Source: Arenibacter sp041392165 (GTDB lineage: Bacteria > Bacteroidota > Bacteroidia > Flavobacteriales > Flavobacteriaceae). Taken from it: a stretch of DNA of 64,000 nt. A model generated the notes under the pieces. The model made no database searches. It was not told where the DNA came from and saw only the letters and a list, made by a program, of their open reading frames with translations. Shown piece by piece: positions 15,447 to 24,940 of this stretch (positions within the stretch are counted from its first letter, which is position 1; every line of letters starts with the position of its first letter). The translations under genes and the position numbers were made by a program. The stretch is from assembly GCA_041392165.1 (NCBI GenBank), contig JAWKMN010000003.1, forward strand, positions 372,001 through 436,000, given 5' to 3'.

Positions 15447-18400
15447 TTGAGGATAAAAAAGGTATTAGTAGCGAATAGGGGCGAGATTGCCATTCGTATA
15501 TTTAGGGCATGTGTAGAAATAGGTATTAAGACGGTAGGGGTATATACTTACGAAGACCGCTATTCCCTTCACCGTTACAAGGCCGATGAAAGTTATCAGA
15601 TAGGGGAGGACAATGATCCCTTAAAGCCCTATTTGGATATGGATGCCCTTATAAAGGTGGCCAAGGACAATGATGTGGACGCCATACATCCTGGTTATGG
15701 TTTCCTGTCCGAAAATGCCAAATTTGCCCAAAAATGTGAGGACAATGGTATTATTTTCGTTGGACCAAAGGTATCTGTTCTTAAGGCTCTGGGAGATAAG
15801 ATCACGGCAAAGGAGGTTGCGGTAGCCAATAATGTACCTATTATAAGAAGTAGTAATAAGGAACTGACCAATATAGATATTGCCCTTGCCGAAGCCAAAG
15901 AGATTGGTTACCCCTTAATGCTCAAGGCTGCTTCTGGCGGCGGCGGTCGTGGTATGAGGGTGATCCGAACGGAGGAGGAGCTAAAAAAAGGATTTCCGGA
16001 GGCAAAAAGGGAATCCCTTAACGCATTTGGTGATGATACCGTTTTCCTTGAAAAATTTGTAGAAAACCCAAAACACATTGAAATTCAGATTGTTGCGGAT
16101 ACCCATGGCCATATAGTACACCTGTTTGAGCGTGATTGTTCCGTACAAAGGCGCTACCAAAAGGTGATAGAATTTGCCCCTTCCATTGGCCTGCCACAGG
16201 AAACAAAGGACAACTTGTACAAATATGCAATAGATATTTGCCGGGCCGTGGATTATAACAATATAGGAACCGTAGAATTTTTGGTAGATGAGGACGGTAG
16301 TATTTATTTTATTGAAGTAAATCCTAGGATCCAGGTAGAGCATACTGTGACCGAAATGATTACCAATATAGATTTGGTCAAGGCCCAACTGTTTATTGCG
16401 GGAGGGTATAAGCTTTCGGACAAGCAAATTAAAATCCAAGATCAGGCGTCTGTAATAGTTACGGGCTATGCGCTTCAATGTAGGATTACCACGGAGGATC
16501 CCGGAAACGATTTTAAACCGGATTATGGTGTGGTAACCACCTATAGGAGCGCCTCTGGATTGGGGATTAGATTGGATGCCGGCAGTATTTATCAGGGAGT
16601 GGCCATATCGCCATTTTTCGATTCTATGCTGGTGAAGGTATCCGCTATTAGTAGGACTTTGGACGGATCGTGCAGAAAAATGCGCAGGGCATTGGCAGAA
16701 TTCCGAATCCGTGGTGTTAAGACCAATATGCCATTTCTGGACAACATATTAAAACACCCTACTTTTAGGGAAGGTAAGGTTACTGTAAACTTTATCAAGA
16801 ACGAACCGGAACTGTTCCAATTTGTGGAACCAAGGAACCGTGCCAATAAATTGGTCGAGTTTTTAGGTGAAGTTATTGTAAACGGGAATCCGGATGTAAA
16901 GAAATTGGATAAGGAACATATATTTTCCAAACCTAAAGTCCCTACATTCCCAAAGTTTGAAGCTTACCCAAAAGGTACTAAAGACCTGTTGACAGAATTG
17001 GGACCGGACGAATTTTCACAGTGGTTAAAGAATGAAAAAAAGGTTCATTTTACGGATACTACCATGCGCGACGCCCATCAAAGTTTGTTGGCCACCCGTA
17101 TGCGAACGGTGGATATGTTGAAAGTGGCCGAAGGTTATGCCAAGAACCACCCGGAAATTTTTAGTATGGAGGTCTGGGGAGGGGCCACCTTTGATGTCTG
17201 CCTTCGATTTTTGCAGGAAAATCCTTGGGAACGCTTGGAACTATTGCGCAAGGCGATGCCCAATGTACTATTGCAGATGTTGATAAGGGGATCCAACGGT
17301 GTGGGCTATACCGCTTATCCCGATAATTTGATAGAGCGGTTTGTGGAGGAATCCTATAAGTCCGGAGTGGATGTATTCCGAATATTCGATTCGCTCAATT
17401 GGATGAAATCCCTTGCCCCGTGCATTGAATATGTACGTACCAAAACTAAAGGTCTGGCCGAAGGTTCCATTTGCTATACAGGGGACATTTTGGATCCCTC
17501 CAAAACAAAGTACGACCTAAAATATTATGTGCAGCTGGCCAAGGACATTGAAAGTGCCGGGGCACATATTTTGGGAGTGAAGGATATGGCCGGCCTATTA
17601 AAGCCATATGCTGCCTACGAATTGATTTCTGCCTTAAAATCGGAAATCAATATTCCTATACATCTACATACGCATGATACCGCTTCTACCCAATCCGCCA
17701 TGTATTTAAAGGCGATCGAGGCCGGAGTGGACGTAGTGGATGTTGCCCTGGGCGGTTTGTCCGGACTTACATCCCAGCCCAATTTCAATTCGGTGGTAGA
17801 GATGCTGCGTTTTAATGAGCGCCAGAATATTTTGAATACCGAGAAATTGGCCGAATACTCCAATTATTGGGAAACCGTCCGTAATTACTACTATACCTTT
17901 GAGTCGGGATTAAAGTCGGGTACCGGAGAGGTATACGGTCATGAAATACCTGGCGGGCAGTATTCCAATTTAAAGGGGCAGGCCATAGCTTTGGGATTGG
18001 AGAATAAGTTTCCGGAGGTTACCAAAATGTATGGGGAAGTAAATAAACTTTTTGGGGATATTGTAAAGGTCACCCCTAGTTCCAAAGTGGTCGGGGATAT
18101 GGCGCAATATATGATCAGTAACGGGCTTACGGCAGAGGATGTTCTGGAAAGAGGTGAAAGTATTTCCTTTCCCCAATCCGTAATAGGCTTTTTTAAAGGG
18201 GATTTGGGACAACCGGTTGGCGGTTTTCCCACTAAGTTACAGAAGATGGTACTGAAAGATGAAAAACCCTTTACAGATAGGCCCAATGCGCATTTGGAAC
18301 CTATAGATTTTGATAAGGAATTTATTGCCTTTACAAGAAAGTTCAGTTCTGGAATGGGGCGTGAACTACAAATAACCGATTTCCTTTCCTATAAACTATA

Positions 18401-18899
18401 TCCAAAGGTTTTCGCTGATGCTTATAATCATCATGTTAAATATGGCAACGTAATGAATATTCCCACCAAGAATTTCTTTTATGGGATGGAAATTGGGGAA
18501 GAGATCATTGTGGAGTTGGACAAGGGCAAAAACATATTGGTTTCCCTTATGCTCAAAGGGGAACCCGATGAGGCTGGAAATGTCAGTATTTATTTTAAGG
18601 TAAATGGCCAGTTGCGAAACGTAATTATTAAGGATAGATCCGTTAAGGTAGACAAGCTTGAAAATGTTAAAGTGGATACCACGGACCCAAAACAGATTGG
18701 TGCCCCGTTGCAGGGATTGTTGTCCAGTGTTTTGGTGAAGAAGAACCAAGAGGTGAAAAAGAATCAGCCCTTATTTGTTATTGAGGCCATGAAAATGGAA
18801 ACAACCGTTACCGCCACGGAAGAGGGCATTGTAGATAGGGTGCAACTAAATGGGGGCGCATTGGTCAATTCCGATGATTTGGTGCTGGTATTAAAATAA
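15447..18899 (+). CDS. pyc: Pyruvate carboxylase (TTG start)
   Basis: Carboxylates pyruvate to oxaloacetate with ATP and biotin, the main anaplerotic reaction. The 1150-residue single chain has three parts. The first is biotin carboxylase (1-450: VLVANRGEIAIRIFRA, the ATP-grasp loop AASGGGGRGMRV, and EVNPRIQVEHTVTE). The second is a carboxyltransferase domain (about 530-830: TTMRDAHQSLLATR with metal-binding histidines in IHLHTHDTA). The third is a C-terminal biotinyl domain with biotinylated Lys1116 in EAMKMET. The conserved N-terminus requires the TTG at 15447: an in-frame stop lies at 15426-15428 and no ATG lies between. BirA at 3058 is the likely biotinylating enzyme. Confidence 0.97.
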   Translation: MRIKKVLVANRGEIAIRIFRACVEIGIKTVGVYTYEDRYSLHRYKADESYQIGEDNDPLKPYLDMDALIKVAKDNDVDAIHPGYGFLSENAKFAQKCEDNGIIFVGPKVSVLKALGDKITAKEVAVANNVPIIRSSNKELTNIDIALAEAKEIGYPLMLKAASGGGGRGMRVIRTEEELKKGFPEAKRESLNAFGDDTVFLEKFVENPKHIEIQIVADTHGHIVHLFERDCSVQRRYQKVIEFAPSIGLPQETKDNLYKYAIDICRAVDYNNIGTVEFLVDEDGSIYFIEVNPRIQVEHTVTEMITNIDLVKAQLFIAGGYKLSDKQIKIQDQASVIVTGYALQCRITTEDPGNDFKPDYGVVTTYRSASGLGIRLDAGSIYQGVAISPFFDSMLVKVSAISRTLDGSCRKMRRALAEFRIRGVKTNMPFLDNILKHPTFREGKVTVNFIKNEPELFQFVEPRNRANKLVEFLGEVIVNGNPDVKKLDKEHIFSKPKVPTFPKFEAYPKGTKDLLTELGPDEFSQWLKNEKKVHFTDTTMRDAHQSLLATRMRTVDMLKVAEGYAKNHPEIFSMEVWGGATFDVCLRFLQENPWERLELLRKAMPNVLLQMLIRGSNGVGYTAYPDNLIERFVEESYKSGVDVFRIFDSLNWMKSLAPCIEYVRTKTKGLAEGSICYTGDILDPSKTKYDLKYYVQLAKDIESAGAHILGVKDMAGLLKPYAAYELISALKSEINIPIHLHTHDTASTQSAMYLKAIEAGVDVVDVALGGLSGLTSQPNFNSVVEMLRFNERQNILNTEKLAEYSNYWETVRNYYYTFESGLKSGTGEVYGHEIPGGQYSNLKGQAIALGLENKFPEVTKMYGEVNKLFGDIVKVTPSSKVVGDMAQYMISNGLTAEDVLERGESISFPQSVIGFFKGDLGQPVGGFPTKLQKMVLKDEKPFTDRPNAHLEPIDFDKEFIAFTRKFSSGMGRELQITDFLSYKLYPKVFADAYNHHVKYGNVMNIPTKNFFYGMEIGEEIIVELDKGKNILVSLMLKGEPDEAGNVSIYFKVNGQLRNVIIKDRSVKVDKLENVKVDTTDPKQIGAPLQGLLSSVLVKKNQEVKKNQPLFVIEAMKMETTVTATEEGIVDRVQLNGGALVNSDDLVLVLK

Positions 18900-19011
18900 T
18901 CAGCAAACCTTTTTTAATAACGTTGTTGTAGGGAATTTTCAATTCGTTATAGGTTTCCTTGCCATTTTTGTTTGTCTCTTTGCCATTATAGGTGCAAAGC
19001 GCGTGAAATAA

Positions 19012-19734
19012 ATGAAGTCTTCCAATATGTTCCTACATACCCATCCTTATGAACCTTTTTTGTTCGAGGGGGCCACCAAGTTGATCGTAGGGACCCTACC
19101 GCCTCCAAGATTTACCACGGGCGACTTAAAAGAGGGGGATGTAAATTTTTGTTACGGTAGCCGGGATGGTCAATTATGGCCTATTTTAGATCGCATTTTT
19201 GGACTCGATTTAGATTTTGAAACTACGGAAAGAGCCATTCGGCAGCGCATGGGTTTTTTAAGGGAACAGAGAATAGGGATTTGTGATATTGTTCAAAGTG
19301 CGGAACGTTCCAAGATCGATGCTTCGGATCTTGGGATGGAAAACATAGTGTTGAGGGACATGTTGGGGTATCTAGAACACTGTCCCAAGGTGGATACCAT
19401 ACTGTTTACAGGGGGAAATAGTAAAAATGGTCCAGAGTTTTTATTTAGAAAATACCTTAAGGAACATGGAATTGGCCTGAAATTGATTTCCAATCGGGTG
19501 CCCCGTGTACATCGGTTCGTTCTTCCAGCTCTCAAATTGGATATTTCAAGGAACACAATGCAACGGACGAACCTTCATCAACAGCGAACCATTAAAACGG
19601 TATCCCTTACAGCACCTTTCGGAGCCGCCAACAGGGCCGTTGGGAGCTTGGAGACGTACAAAATGATGAAAAAAGAAAACCCTGAATTCAATACGGTCGA
19701 TTTCAGGGTCTTGCAGTATCAGGAATTTTTTTAA
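19012..19734 (+). CDS. Uracil-DNA glycosylase-like family protein
   Basis: A 240-residue protein with the glycosylase-fold pattern: KLIVGTLPPPRF (about 23-34) in the position of the catalytic loop, GICDIVQSAERS, and TILFTGGNSKNG before the C-terminal part. It probably belongs to the MUG/UDG superfamily acting on damaged bases, but the substrate is uncertain. ATGs at 19012 and 19027 are both possible. It lies 112 nt after pyc on the same strand. Confidence 0.7.
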   Translation: MKSSNMFLHTHPYEPFLFEGATKLIVGTLPPPRFTTGDLKEGDVNFCYGSRDGQLWPILDRIFGLDLDFETTERAIRQRMGFLREQRIGICDIVQSAERSKIDASDLGMENIVLRDMLGYLEHCPKVDTILFTGGNSKNGPEFLFRKYLKEHGIGLKLISNRVPRVHRFVLPALKLDISRNTMQRTNLHQQRTIKTVSLTAPFGAANRAVGSLETYKMMKKENPEFNTVDFRVLQYQEFF

Positions 19735-20061
19735 AAGTATTCCACTAGAATAGCTTAATGCTTGTTCTGTTGATCTTTTATGGTGTCTTTTTCAATGTCG
19801 AATGTATTGGTATCCACATTGGTATTCCCGGTAGGATTGGTTGGATTGGATTGTTCCACTTTTCTTTTAAACTTTCTCTTATCATTTATAATTCCCATTC
19901 TTGGGTTCATCCCCAACTTAACAAAACTATTCGTAATATGCCGTTAAAGCCATAATAAACCTTTGTTATGGAATGTTAAGGCGTCTAAACCCAAATTAAG
20001 TAATGGAGTTTAAATAGAATGTCATTCCTGGGCAGGCAGGAATCCAAAAGTGTTTATCAAC
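19735..20061. other. 327-bp spacer with one possible small minus-strand gene
   Basis: Between the glycosylase-like gene and the trp-linked membrane protein gene. Its only coding candidate is the 51-codon reading frame listed separately. The rest, around 19960-20050, is A/T-rich with GGGCAGGCAGGAAT, typical of intergenic repeats in this window. Confidence 0.4.
19755..19910 (-). CDS. Possible small protein, 51 residues
   Basis: The reading frame starts MNPRMGIINDKRKFKRKVEQ, basic at the N-terminus, and continues with an Asn/Thr/Asp-rich tail (SNPTNPTGNTNVDTNTFD). The composition looks protein-like rather than random, and the frame is open a further 33 nt upstream without an ATG. I recognise no family. 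It lies downstream of the trp operon end on the same strand. Confidence 0.3.
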   Translation of the reverse strand: MNPRMGIINDKRKFKRKVEQSNPTNPTGNTNVDTNTFDIEKDTIKDQQNKH

Positions 20062-20277
20062 CTATTTTTTAATTACGTTTACAATCAGTAACCTGATCAA
20101 TAAAAGAAAGGGAAATCCATGTAACACCACATCAAACCAGTCCATAGGTTTCATGCCGGTAGCACCGCCCAATATCCATTTTATCTTGCCCAGGATGTGG
20201 GGCTCTGGAAAATAAGGAGCCAGACCAAGGGTCAGGCACAAAAGCAGGACTATTTTCCAATTATTGACCATCTCCAT
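20062..20277 (-). CDS. Small two-helix membrane protein linked to trpA
   Basis: 71 residues with hydrophobic segments at about 8-22 and 52-68 and a conserved-looking loop (APYFPEPHILGKIKW, MKPMDWFDVVLHG). Homologues next to trpA are familiar from Flavobacteriaceae, often labelled RND transporter, but the protein is far too short for that. It starts 9 nt after the trpA stop and so is probably the last gene of the trp transcript. Function unknown. Confidence 0.75.
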   Translation of the reverse strand: MEMVNNWKIVLLLCLTLGLAPYFPEPHILGKIKWILGGATGMKPMDWFDVVLHGFPFLLLIRLLIVNVIKK

Positions 20278-20286
20278 CCATCATGT

Positions 20287-21051
20287 TTATTTTTGAATTC
20301 CCTTTACAAAATCTCCAATTTTCCCTACACCATTCTCTGCCAGAAATTTAATAAAGGCAGAACCGATAATGGCGCCCTTTGCCTGTTTGGTGGCCTGTTG
20401 AAAGGTTTCGGAATTGCTTATCCCAAAACCGACCACCTGCGGATTTTTCAATTTCATATCCGCAATACGCTCAAAGTAGGTTACCTGATTATTCCCAAAA
20501 CCATCCTGGGAACCGGTAACACTGGCGGAACTTACCATGTATATAAATCCATCGGAGGCCCCATCAATTTTCCGGATACGGGCATCACTGGTCTGTGGGG
20601 TTATCAAGAAAACATTTACAAGGCCATATTTTTTAAATATGGCTTCATAGTCTTCCAGGTACACGTCCAATGGCAGATCGGGCAGAATGAGTCCGTCTAT
20701 CCCAATTTCCTGACACTTTTTGCAAAATTCCTCCACACCATATTGTAGAACGGGATTGAAATATCCCATCAGGATCAAAGGTATGGAAACCGATTCCCTG
20801 ATACCTTTTAACTGCCGAAACAACAGCGAGGTGGTCATGCCATTCTTTAGTGCTTGGGTAGAACTGGCCTGTATGGTAGGGCCATCTGCCAAAGGATCGC
20901 TAAAGGGCAAGCCTATCTCTATCATGTCCACACCGTTATTCTCAAGATCTTGGATAATCTTTACCGTGTCGTTTAAAGATGGGTAGCCTGCGGTAAAGTA
21001 AATGGACAATAGTTTTTTATCTTCCCGTAATTTTTGATGTATTCTGTTCAT
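20287..21051 (-). CDS. trpA: Tryptophan synthase alpha subunit
   Basis: Cleaves indole-3-glycerol phosphate to indole and glyceraldehyde 3-phosphate and channels indole to TrpB. The 254 residues contain the catalytic Glu45 and Asp56 in MIEIGLPFSDPLADGP, the loop LPDLPLDVYLEDYE, and the phosphate-binding GFGISNSET and GSAFIKF segments. It lies 51 nt after trpB in the operon. Confidence 0.97.
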   Translation of the reverse strand: MNRIHQKLREDKKLLSIYFTAGYPSLNDTVKIIQDLENNGVDMIEIGLPFSDPLADGPTIQASSTQALKNGMTTSLLFRQLKGIRESVSIPLILMGYFNPVLQYGVEEFCKKCQEIGIDGLILPDLPLDVYLEDYEAIFKKYGLVNVFLITPQTSDARIRKIDGASDGFIYMVSSASVTGSQDGFGNNQVTYFERIADMKLKNPQVVGFGISNSETFQQATKQAKGAIIGSAFIKFLAENGVGKIGDFVKGIQK

Positions 21052-21102
21052 TCCAATATTATTTTTTGCATTCCCACTAGGGCGGTAATGTACATGTAGG
21101 GT

Positions 21103-22284
21103 TTACAGCTTAAAATATTTTATATAGGTATCCAAATCCTTGTCTCCACGTCCCGAAAGATTAAAGACGACCACATCCTCTGGCCGGAATTTTCTGGTTT
21201 CCAGAATGGCAAATGCATGCGAGGACTCGATGGCCGGAATAATCCCCTCCAATTTGGATAGCACCATCCCGGCCTGCATGGCATCATCATCCGTTACCGC
21301 AATAAATTCTGCCCTGCCCGTTTTGTATAGGTGGGCATGCATTGGCCCGACACCCGGATAATCAAGTCCGGCAGAAATGGAATAGGGTTCCGTAATCTGT
21401 CCATCGGCGGTCTGCATCAATAAGGTTTTACAGCCATGTATTATCCCCATTTTTCCAAGAACCGATGTTGCGGCACTTTCACCGCTATCTACACCCAATC
21501 CGGCCGCTTCCACCGCTATGATGCCTACTTCCTTTTCGTGTAGGAAATGATAAAAGGTACCGGCTGCATTGCTGCCACCACCTATACAGGCTACCACGTA
21601 ATCCGGATTTTCCCTGCCTTCCTTTTCCTTCAATTGCCATTTTATTTCCTCAGAAATTACGGACTGGAACCGGGTAACCATGTCCGGATAGGGATGGGGC
21701 CCTATGGCGGAACCGATTATATAATGGGTATCCACAGGATTGTTGATCCAATCCCTTATGGCCTCGTTGGTAGCATCTTTTAAGGTCCTGCTTCCGGACA
21801 GTGCCGGCCTTACCTCTGCTCCAAGCATTTTCATGCGGGCAACATTGGGAGCCTGTCTGGCAATATCTATTTCCCCCATATAGACAATACATTTCATTCC
21901 CATAAGGGCACATACCGTTGCGGTGGCTACGCCATGCTGACCGGCTCCTGTTTCCGCAATGATCCTGGTTTTGCCCAGGCGTTTGGCCATTAAGATCTGC
22001 CCAATGGTGTTGTTTACCTTATGGGCCCCGGTGTGGTTAAGGTCTTCACGTTTTAAATATACCTTGACGTTGTACTTTTCCGATAAACGTTTGGCAAAAT
22101 AAAGGGGCGAAGGCCTGCCAACATAATCTTTTAATAATTGGTCGAATTCCTTTTTAAAGGAAGGTTCTGCCATTATTTTCAGATATTGCCGTCTAAGGTT
22201 TTCAACATTGGGATAAAGCATTTCAGGAATAAAAGCTCCCCCAAATTCTCCGTAATATCCCTTTTCGTCTACGTTGTAATTCAT
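21103..22284 (-). CDS. trpB: Tryptophan synthase beta subunit
   Basis: PLP enzyme that condenses indole with serine. In the 393 residues, Lys89 in NHTGAHKVNN is the Schiff-base lysine, AETGAGQHG carries the catalytic Glu, and CIGGGSNAAG binds the PLP phosphate. The N-terminus (GYYGEFGGAFIPEML) is that of the standard TrpB1 type. A 112-bp spacer with ATTAGATATTAGAA-like repeats separates it from trpF. Confidence 0.98.
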   Translation of the reverse strand: MNYNVDEKGYYGEFGGAFIPEMLYPNVENLRRQYLKIMAEPSFKKEFDQLLKDYVGRPSPLYFAKRLSEKYNVKVYLKREDLNHTGAHKVNNTIGQILMAKRLGKTRIIAETGAGQHGVATATVCALMGMKCIVYMGEIDIARQAPNVARMKMLGAEVRPALSGSRTLKDATNEAIRDWINNPVDTHYIIGSAIGPHPYPDMVTRFQSVISEEIKWQLKEKEGRENPDYVVACIGGGSNAAGTFYHFLHEKEVGIIAVEAAGLGVDSGESAATSVLGKMGIIHGCKTLLMQTADGQITEPYSISAGLDYPGVGPMHAHLYKTGRAEFIAVTDDDAMQAGMVLSKLEGIIPAIESSHAFAILETRKFRPEDVVVFNLSGRGDKDLDTYIKYFKL

Positions 22285-22396
22285 ATTTTATTTATTTAGA
22301 TATGGGTAATTAGATATTAGAATTGAGCTATTAGATGTTAGACATTGTTAATTGAACGTTCTTCCTGCCTACTACAGCACACCAACATACTATTCA

Positions 22397-23038
22397 TTAC
22401 TTAATTCCCACTACTTCTTTCTTAAATTTCTTCAATTTATCAACCTCCTTTAATCCCGGCTCCGATTCAAATTTACTGTTGATATCAATGGCGTGGCAAT
22501 ATTTTGATTCCGGTCTTTGTTGAAATTCCCTTATTTTTTTAATCTCCTCCAATCCAATGCCCCCACTTAGAAAATAGGGTTTGGTAGAGGGATAGTTTTT
22601 TAACAGCTCCCAATTGAAGGCGTATCCATTGCCCCCGGGTAATTTGCCTTTGGTGTCAAAAAGAAAAAAATCGCAAACCTTTTCATAAGGTGCCAAAATA
22701 CTAAAATCGAAATCTTCTTTTATGGAGAAAACTTTGATGACATCCAAGTCCGTTATCCCTGTAGCCTTCAAATGGCCATTTAGGTCGATACAGAATTCCG
22801 GGCTTTCCTTTCCATGTAATTGTACCCCCTGTAAACCATATCGGTTTATTTTTTCCATAATTTCGTAAAGGGTGGCATCCACAAAAACACCTACTTTTTT
22901 TATAGCGGCCGGCAAGTTGGGAATACTTCCTTGAAAAAACCTTTTGGAAGGCTCCCAAAATATAAAACCAAGATAATCGGGATCAAGGGCGGCCACTTCC
23001 AGGGTATTCCATTTCATTCCACACACTTTCAGTTTCAT
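22397..23038 (-). CDS. trpF: Phosphoribosylanthranilate isomerase
   Basis: Amadori rearrangement of phosphoribosyl-anthranilate, fourth step of tryptophan synthesis. 213 residues with the TIM-barrel signatures LKVCGMKW (catalytic Cys4), GVFVDA, GVQLHGKESPE, LFDTKGKLPGGNG (catalytic Asp) and FLSGGIGLE. It starts 10 nt after trpC. Confidence 0.95.
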   Translation of the reverse strand: MKLKVCGMKWNTLEVAALDPDYLGFIFWEPSKRFFQGSIPNLPAAIKKVGVFVDATLYEIMEKINRYGLQGVQLHGKESPEFCIDLNGHLKATGITDLDVIKVFSIKEDFDFSILAPYEKVCDFFLFDTKGKLPGGNGYAFNWELLKNYPSTKPYFLSGGIGLEEIKKIREFQQRPESKYCHAIDINSKFESEPGLKEVDKLKKFKKEVVGIK

Positions 23039-23048
23039 GGCTGTTTAA

Positions 23049-23831
23049 TTAGGATATCGATTTTATAAATTGTAAGGCGCTCTGTCCGGGATTATCGGTT
23101 TTCATAAAATTCTCACCGATAAGGAACCCTTTGTAGCCATATGGTCTTAGCTCTTGTATGGCTTCCGTGGAACTTATACCGCTTTCGGAAACCTTTACAA
23201 AATCGTCCGGAATTAATTTGGACAGGGTTTTACTGGTGCCCAGGCTTACTTCAAAAGTTTTTAAATTTCTGTTGTTCACGCCCAACATATCCAAACTGGG
23301 CATAATGGACTTTTGTAATTCTTCTTCGTCATGCACCTCCAATAATACATCCAAGTGCAATTGTTTGGCAAATTCGGAAAATGCCTTTATCTCATCACGG
23401 GTCAAGATGGCGGCTATCAATAAAATGACATCTGCTCCATGGGCCTTGGCCTCTAGTATTTGATATTCGTCAATGATGAATTCTTTGCGGAGCAACGGCA
23501 TTTGTACGGATGCCCTGGCCAACAAAAGGTCGTCCAAAGATCCGCCGAAATATTTACCATCCGTTAGCACAGACATGCCACAGGCGCCAGCTTTTTCATA
23601 GCCAACCGCCACATCGGTGACACTGTTGTTCTGATTGATGACAGACTTGGACGGTGACCTTCGTTTGTGTTCCGCAATAATTCCACTATTACTATTTCTA
23701 AGGGCATTGGCCAGGGAAACCGTGGGTCTCTGAAACAATACGGAGGCTTCCAACTGGGAAACCGGGATAATGGATTTTTTTAGATCCACTTCCTTTCTCT
23801 TATCCAAAACTATTTTATCCAGTATATTCAT
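23049..23831 (-). CDS. trpC: Indole-3-glycerol-phosphate synthase
   Basis: Ring closure to indole-3-glycerol phosphate. The 260 residues show IIAEHKRRSPSKS with the catalytic Lys, MSVLTDGKYFGGS, LLRKEFIIDEYQ, LLEVHDEEEL, GVNNRNLKTFEV and SESGIS. It is a separate protein rather than a TrpC-TrpF fusion. Confidence 0.97.
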   Translation of the reverse strand: MNILDKIVLDKRKEVDLKKSIIPVSQLEASVLFQRPTVSLANALRNSNSGIIAEHKRRSPSKSVINQNNSVTDVAVGYEKAGACGMSVLTDGKYFGGSLDDLLLARASVQMPLLRKEFIIDEYQILEAKAHGADVILLIAAILTRDEIKAFSEFAKQLHLDVLLEVHDEEELQKSIMPSLDMLGVNNRNLKTFEVSLGTSKTLSKLIPDDFVKVSESGISSTEAIQELRPYGYKGFLIGENFMKTDNPGQSALQFIKSIS

Positions 23832-23846
23832 GATACTATAATGTTG

Positions 23847-23914
23847 ACTCGATAATCGATATTTATACCTGTCCGTCCGTTTCCGTTCAGGCGGGCCTGC
23901 CTCGAGGTAGTTTA
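23847..23914. repeat. Intra-operon repeat, copy 1 (trpD-trpC spacer)
   Basis: The segment begins ACTCGATAATCGATATTTA, contains CCTGTC and CCGTTTCC, and ends CTGCCTCGAGGTAGTTTA. A longer homologue with the same motifs in the same order and orientation lies at 24941-25036, on the other side of trpD. Non-coding and presumably transcribed with the operon. Confidence 0.5.
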
Positions 23915-23935
23915 CCTAGGCATGGCCGAATATAT

Positions 23936-24928
23936 CTATTGGCTCAGTTGCTGTAATTTATTTAATGTTGCCAGTCCTCTTCCGCTCAGCAAGGATTCCT
24001 TGGCCTCTTCAAAGCCTTCCCGTGGACTAATCCCTTTTACCGTAGCGATGGCGATTCCGGCATTGGCACAGACCACATTGTTTTGTGGGGCAGTGCCTTT
24101 ACCCTGTAAAACATTAAGAAAGACCTTTGCGGATTCCTCAATACTATCCCCACCCACTATATCCGAGGCAGAAATGGCTTCTACACCAAAATCGGAGGGT
24201 TTTAACATCCCCTCGGATCTGTTGGTAATGGTCTTGGTGTTCCCGGTCAATGAAATTTCATCGTACCCGTCCAAGGCGTGCAATACGGTAAAGTTCTTAT
24301 CGGTCTTTTGGTAAAGGTAACCGTACATTCTGGCCAGTTCCAAATTAAATACTCCCACCATTTGGTTTTTGGGGAAGGCCGGGTTCACCATAGGCCCCAA
24401 CATATTAAAGAAGGTTTTTACCCCCAATTCCCTTCGTATAGGGGCCACATTTTTCATGGCAGGGTGAAATAAGGGGGCGTGCAATACACAGATGCCCGCC
24501 TCATCGATACATTTTTCAATAAATCCGGCCTCATTACTGAATTTAATGCCCAAAAACTCCATGACATTGCTACTGCCGCACTTGGAGGATACACCATAGT
24601 TGCCATGTTTGGTAACCTTAACACCTGCCCCGGCCGTAACAAAACTGGCCAATGTAGAGATGTTAAAGGTGTCCTTGCCATCACCGCCCGTACCACAGAG
24701 GTCTATGGGGTTATATTGGGACAGGTCCACGGCCAAGCAAAGTTCCAATAAGGCGTCCCTAAAGCCTTCCAATTCTTCTATAGTAACACTGCGCATCATA
24801 TATACCGTTAAAAAGGCGGCAATCTGACTTGTGTTGTAATCTCCTTTGGCAATATTGACCAAAACCTGTTTTGCAACCTCTTTCGGAAGTACATCGTGAT
24901 TGATCAGTTTGTTTAAAATATCTTTCAT
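23936..24928 (-). CDS. trpD: Anthranilate phosphoribosyltransferase
   Basis: Transfers the phosphoribosyl group of PRPP to anthranilate. The 330 residues contain LCGTGGDGKDTFNIST, the PRPP-binding loop, plus KHGNYGVSSKCGSSNVME and GPMVNPAFPKNQMVGVF. It is a separate protein, not fused to TrpG. Repeat-containing spacers flank it on both sides. Confidence 0.97.
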   Translation of the reverse strand: MKDILNKLINHDVLPKEVAKQVLVNIAKGDYNTSQIAAFLTVYMMRSVTIEELEGFRDALLELCLAVDLSQYNPIDLCGTGGDGKDTFNISTLASFVTAGAGVKVTKHGNYGVSSKCGSSNVMEFLGIKFSNEAGFIEKCIDEAGICVLHAPLFHPAMKNVAPIRRELGVKTFFNMLGPMVNPAFPKNQMVGVFNLELARMYGYLYQKTDKNFTVLHALDGYDEISLTGNTKTITNRSEGMLKPSDFGVEAISASDIVGGDSIEESAKVFLNVLQGKGTAPQNNVVCANAGIAIATVKGISPREGFEEAKESLLSGRGLATLNKLQQLSQ

Positions 24929-24940
24929 GTGCTTATATTT

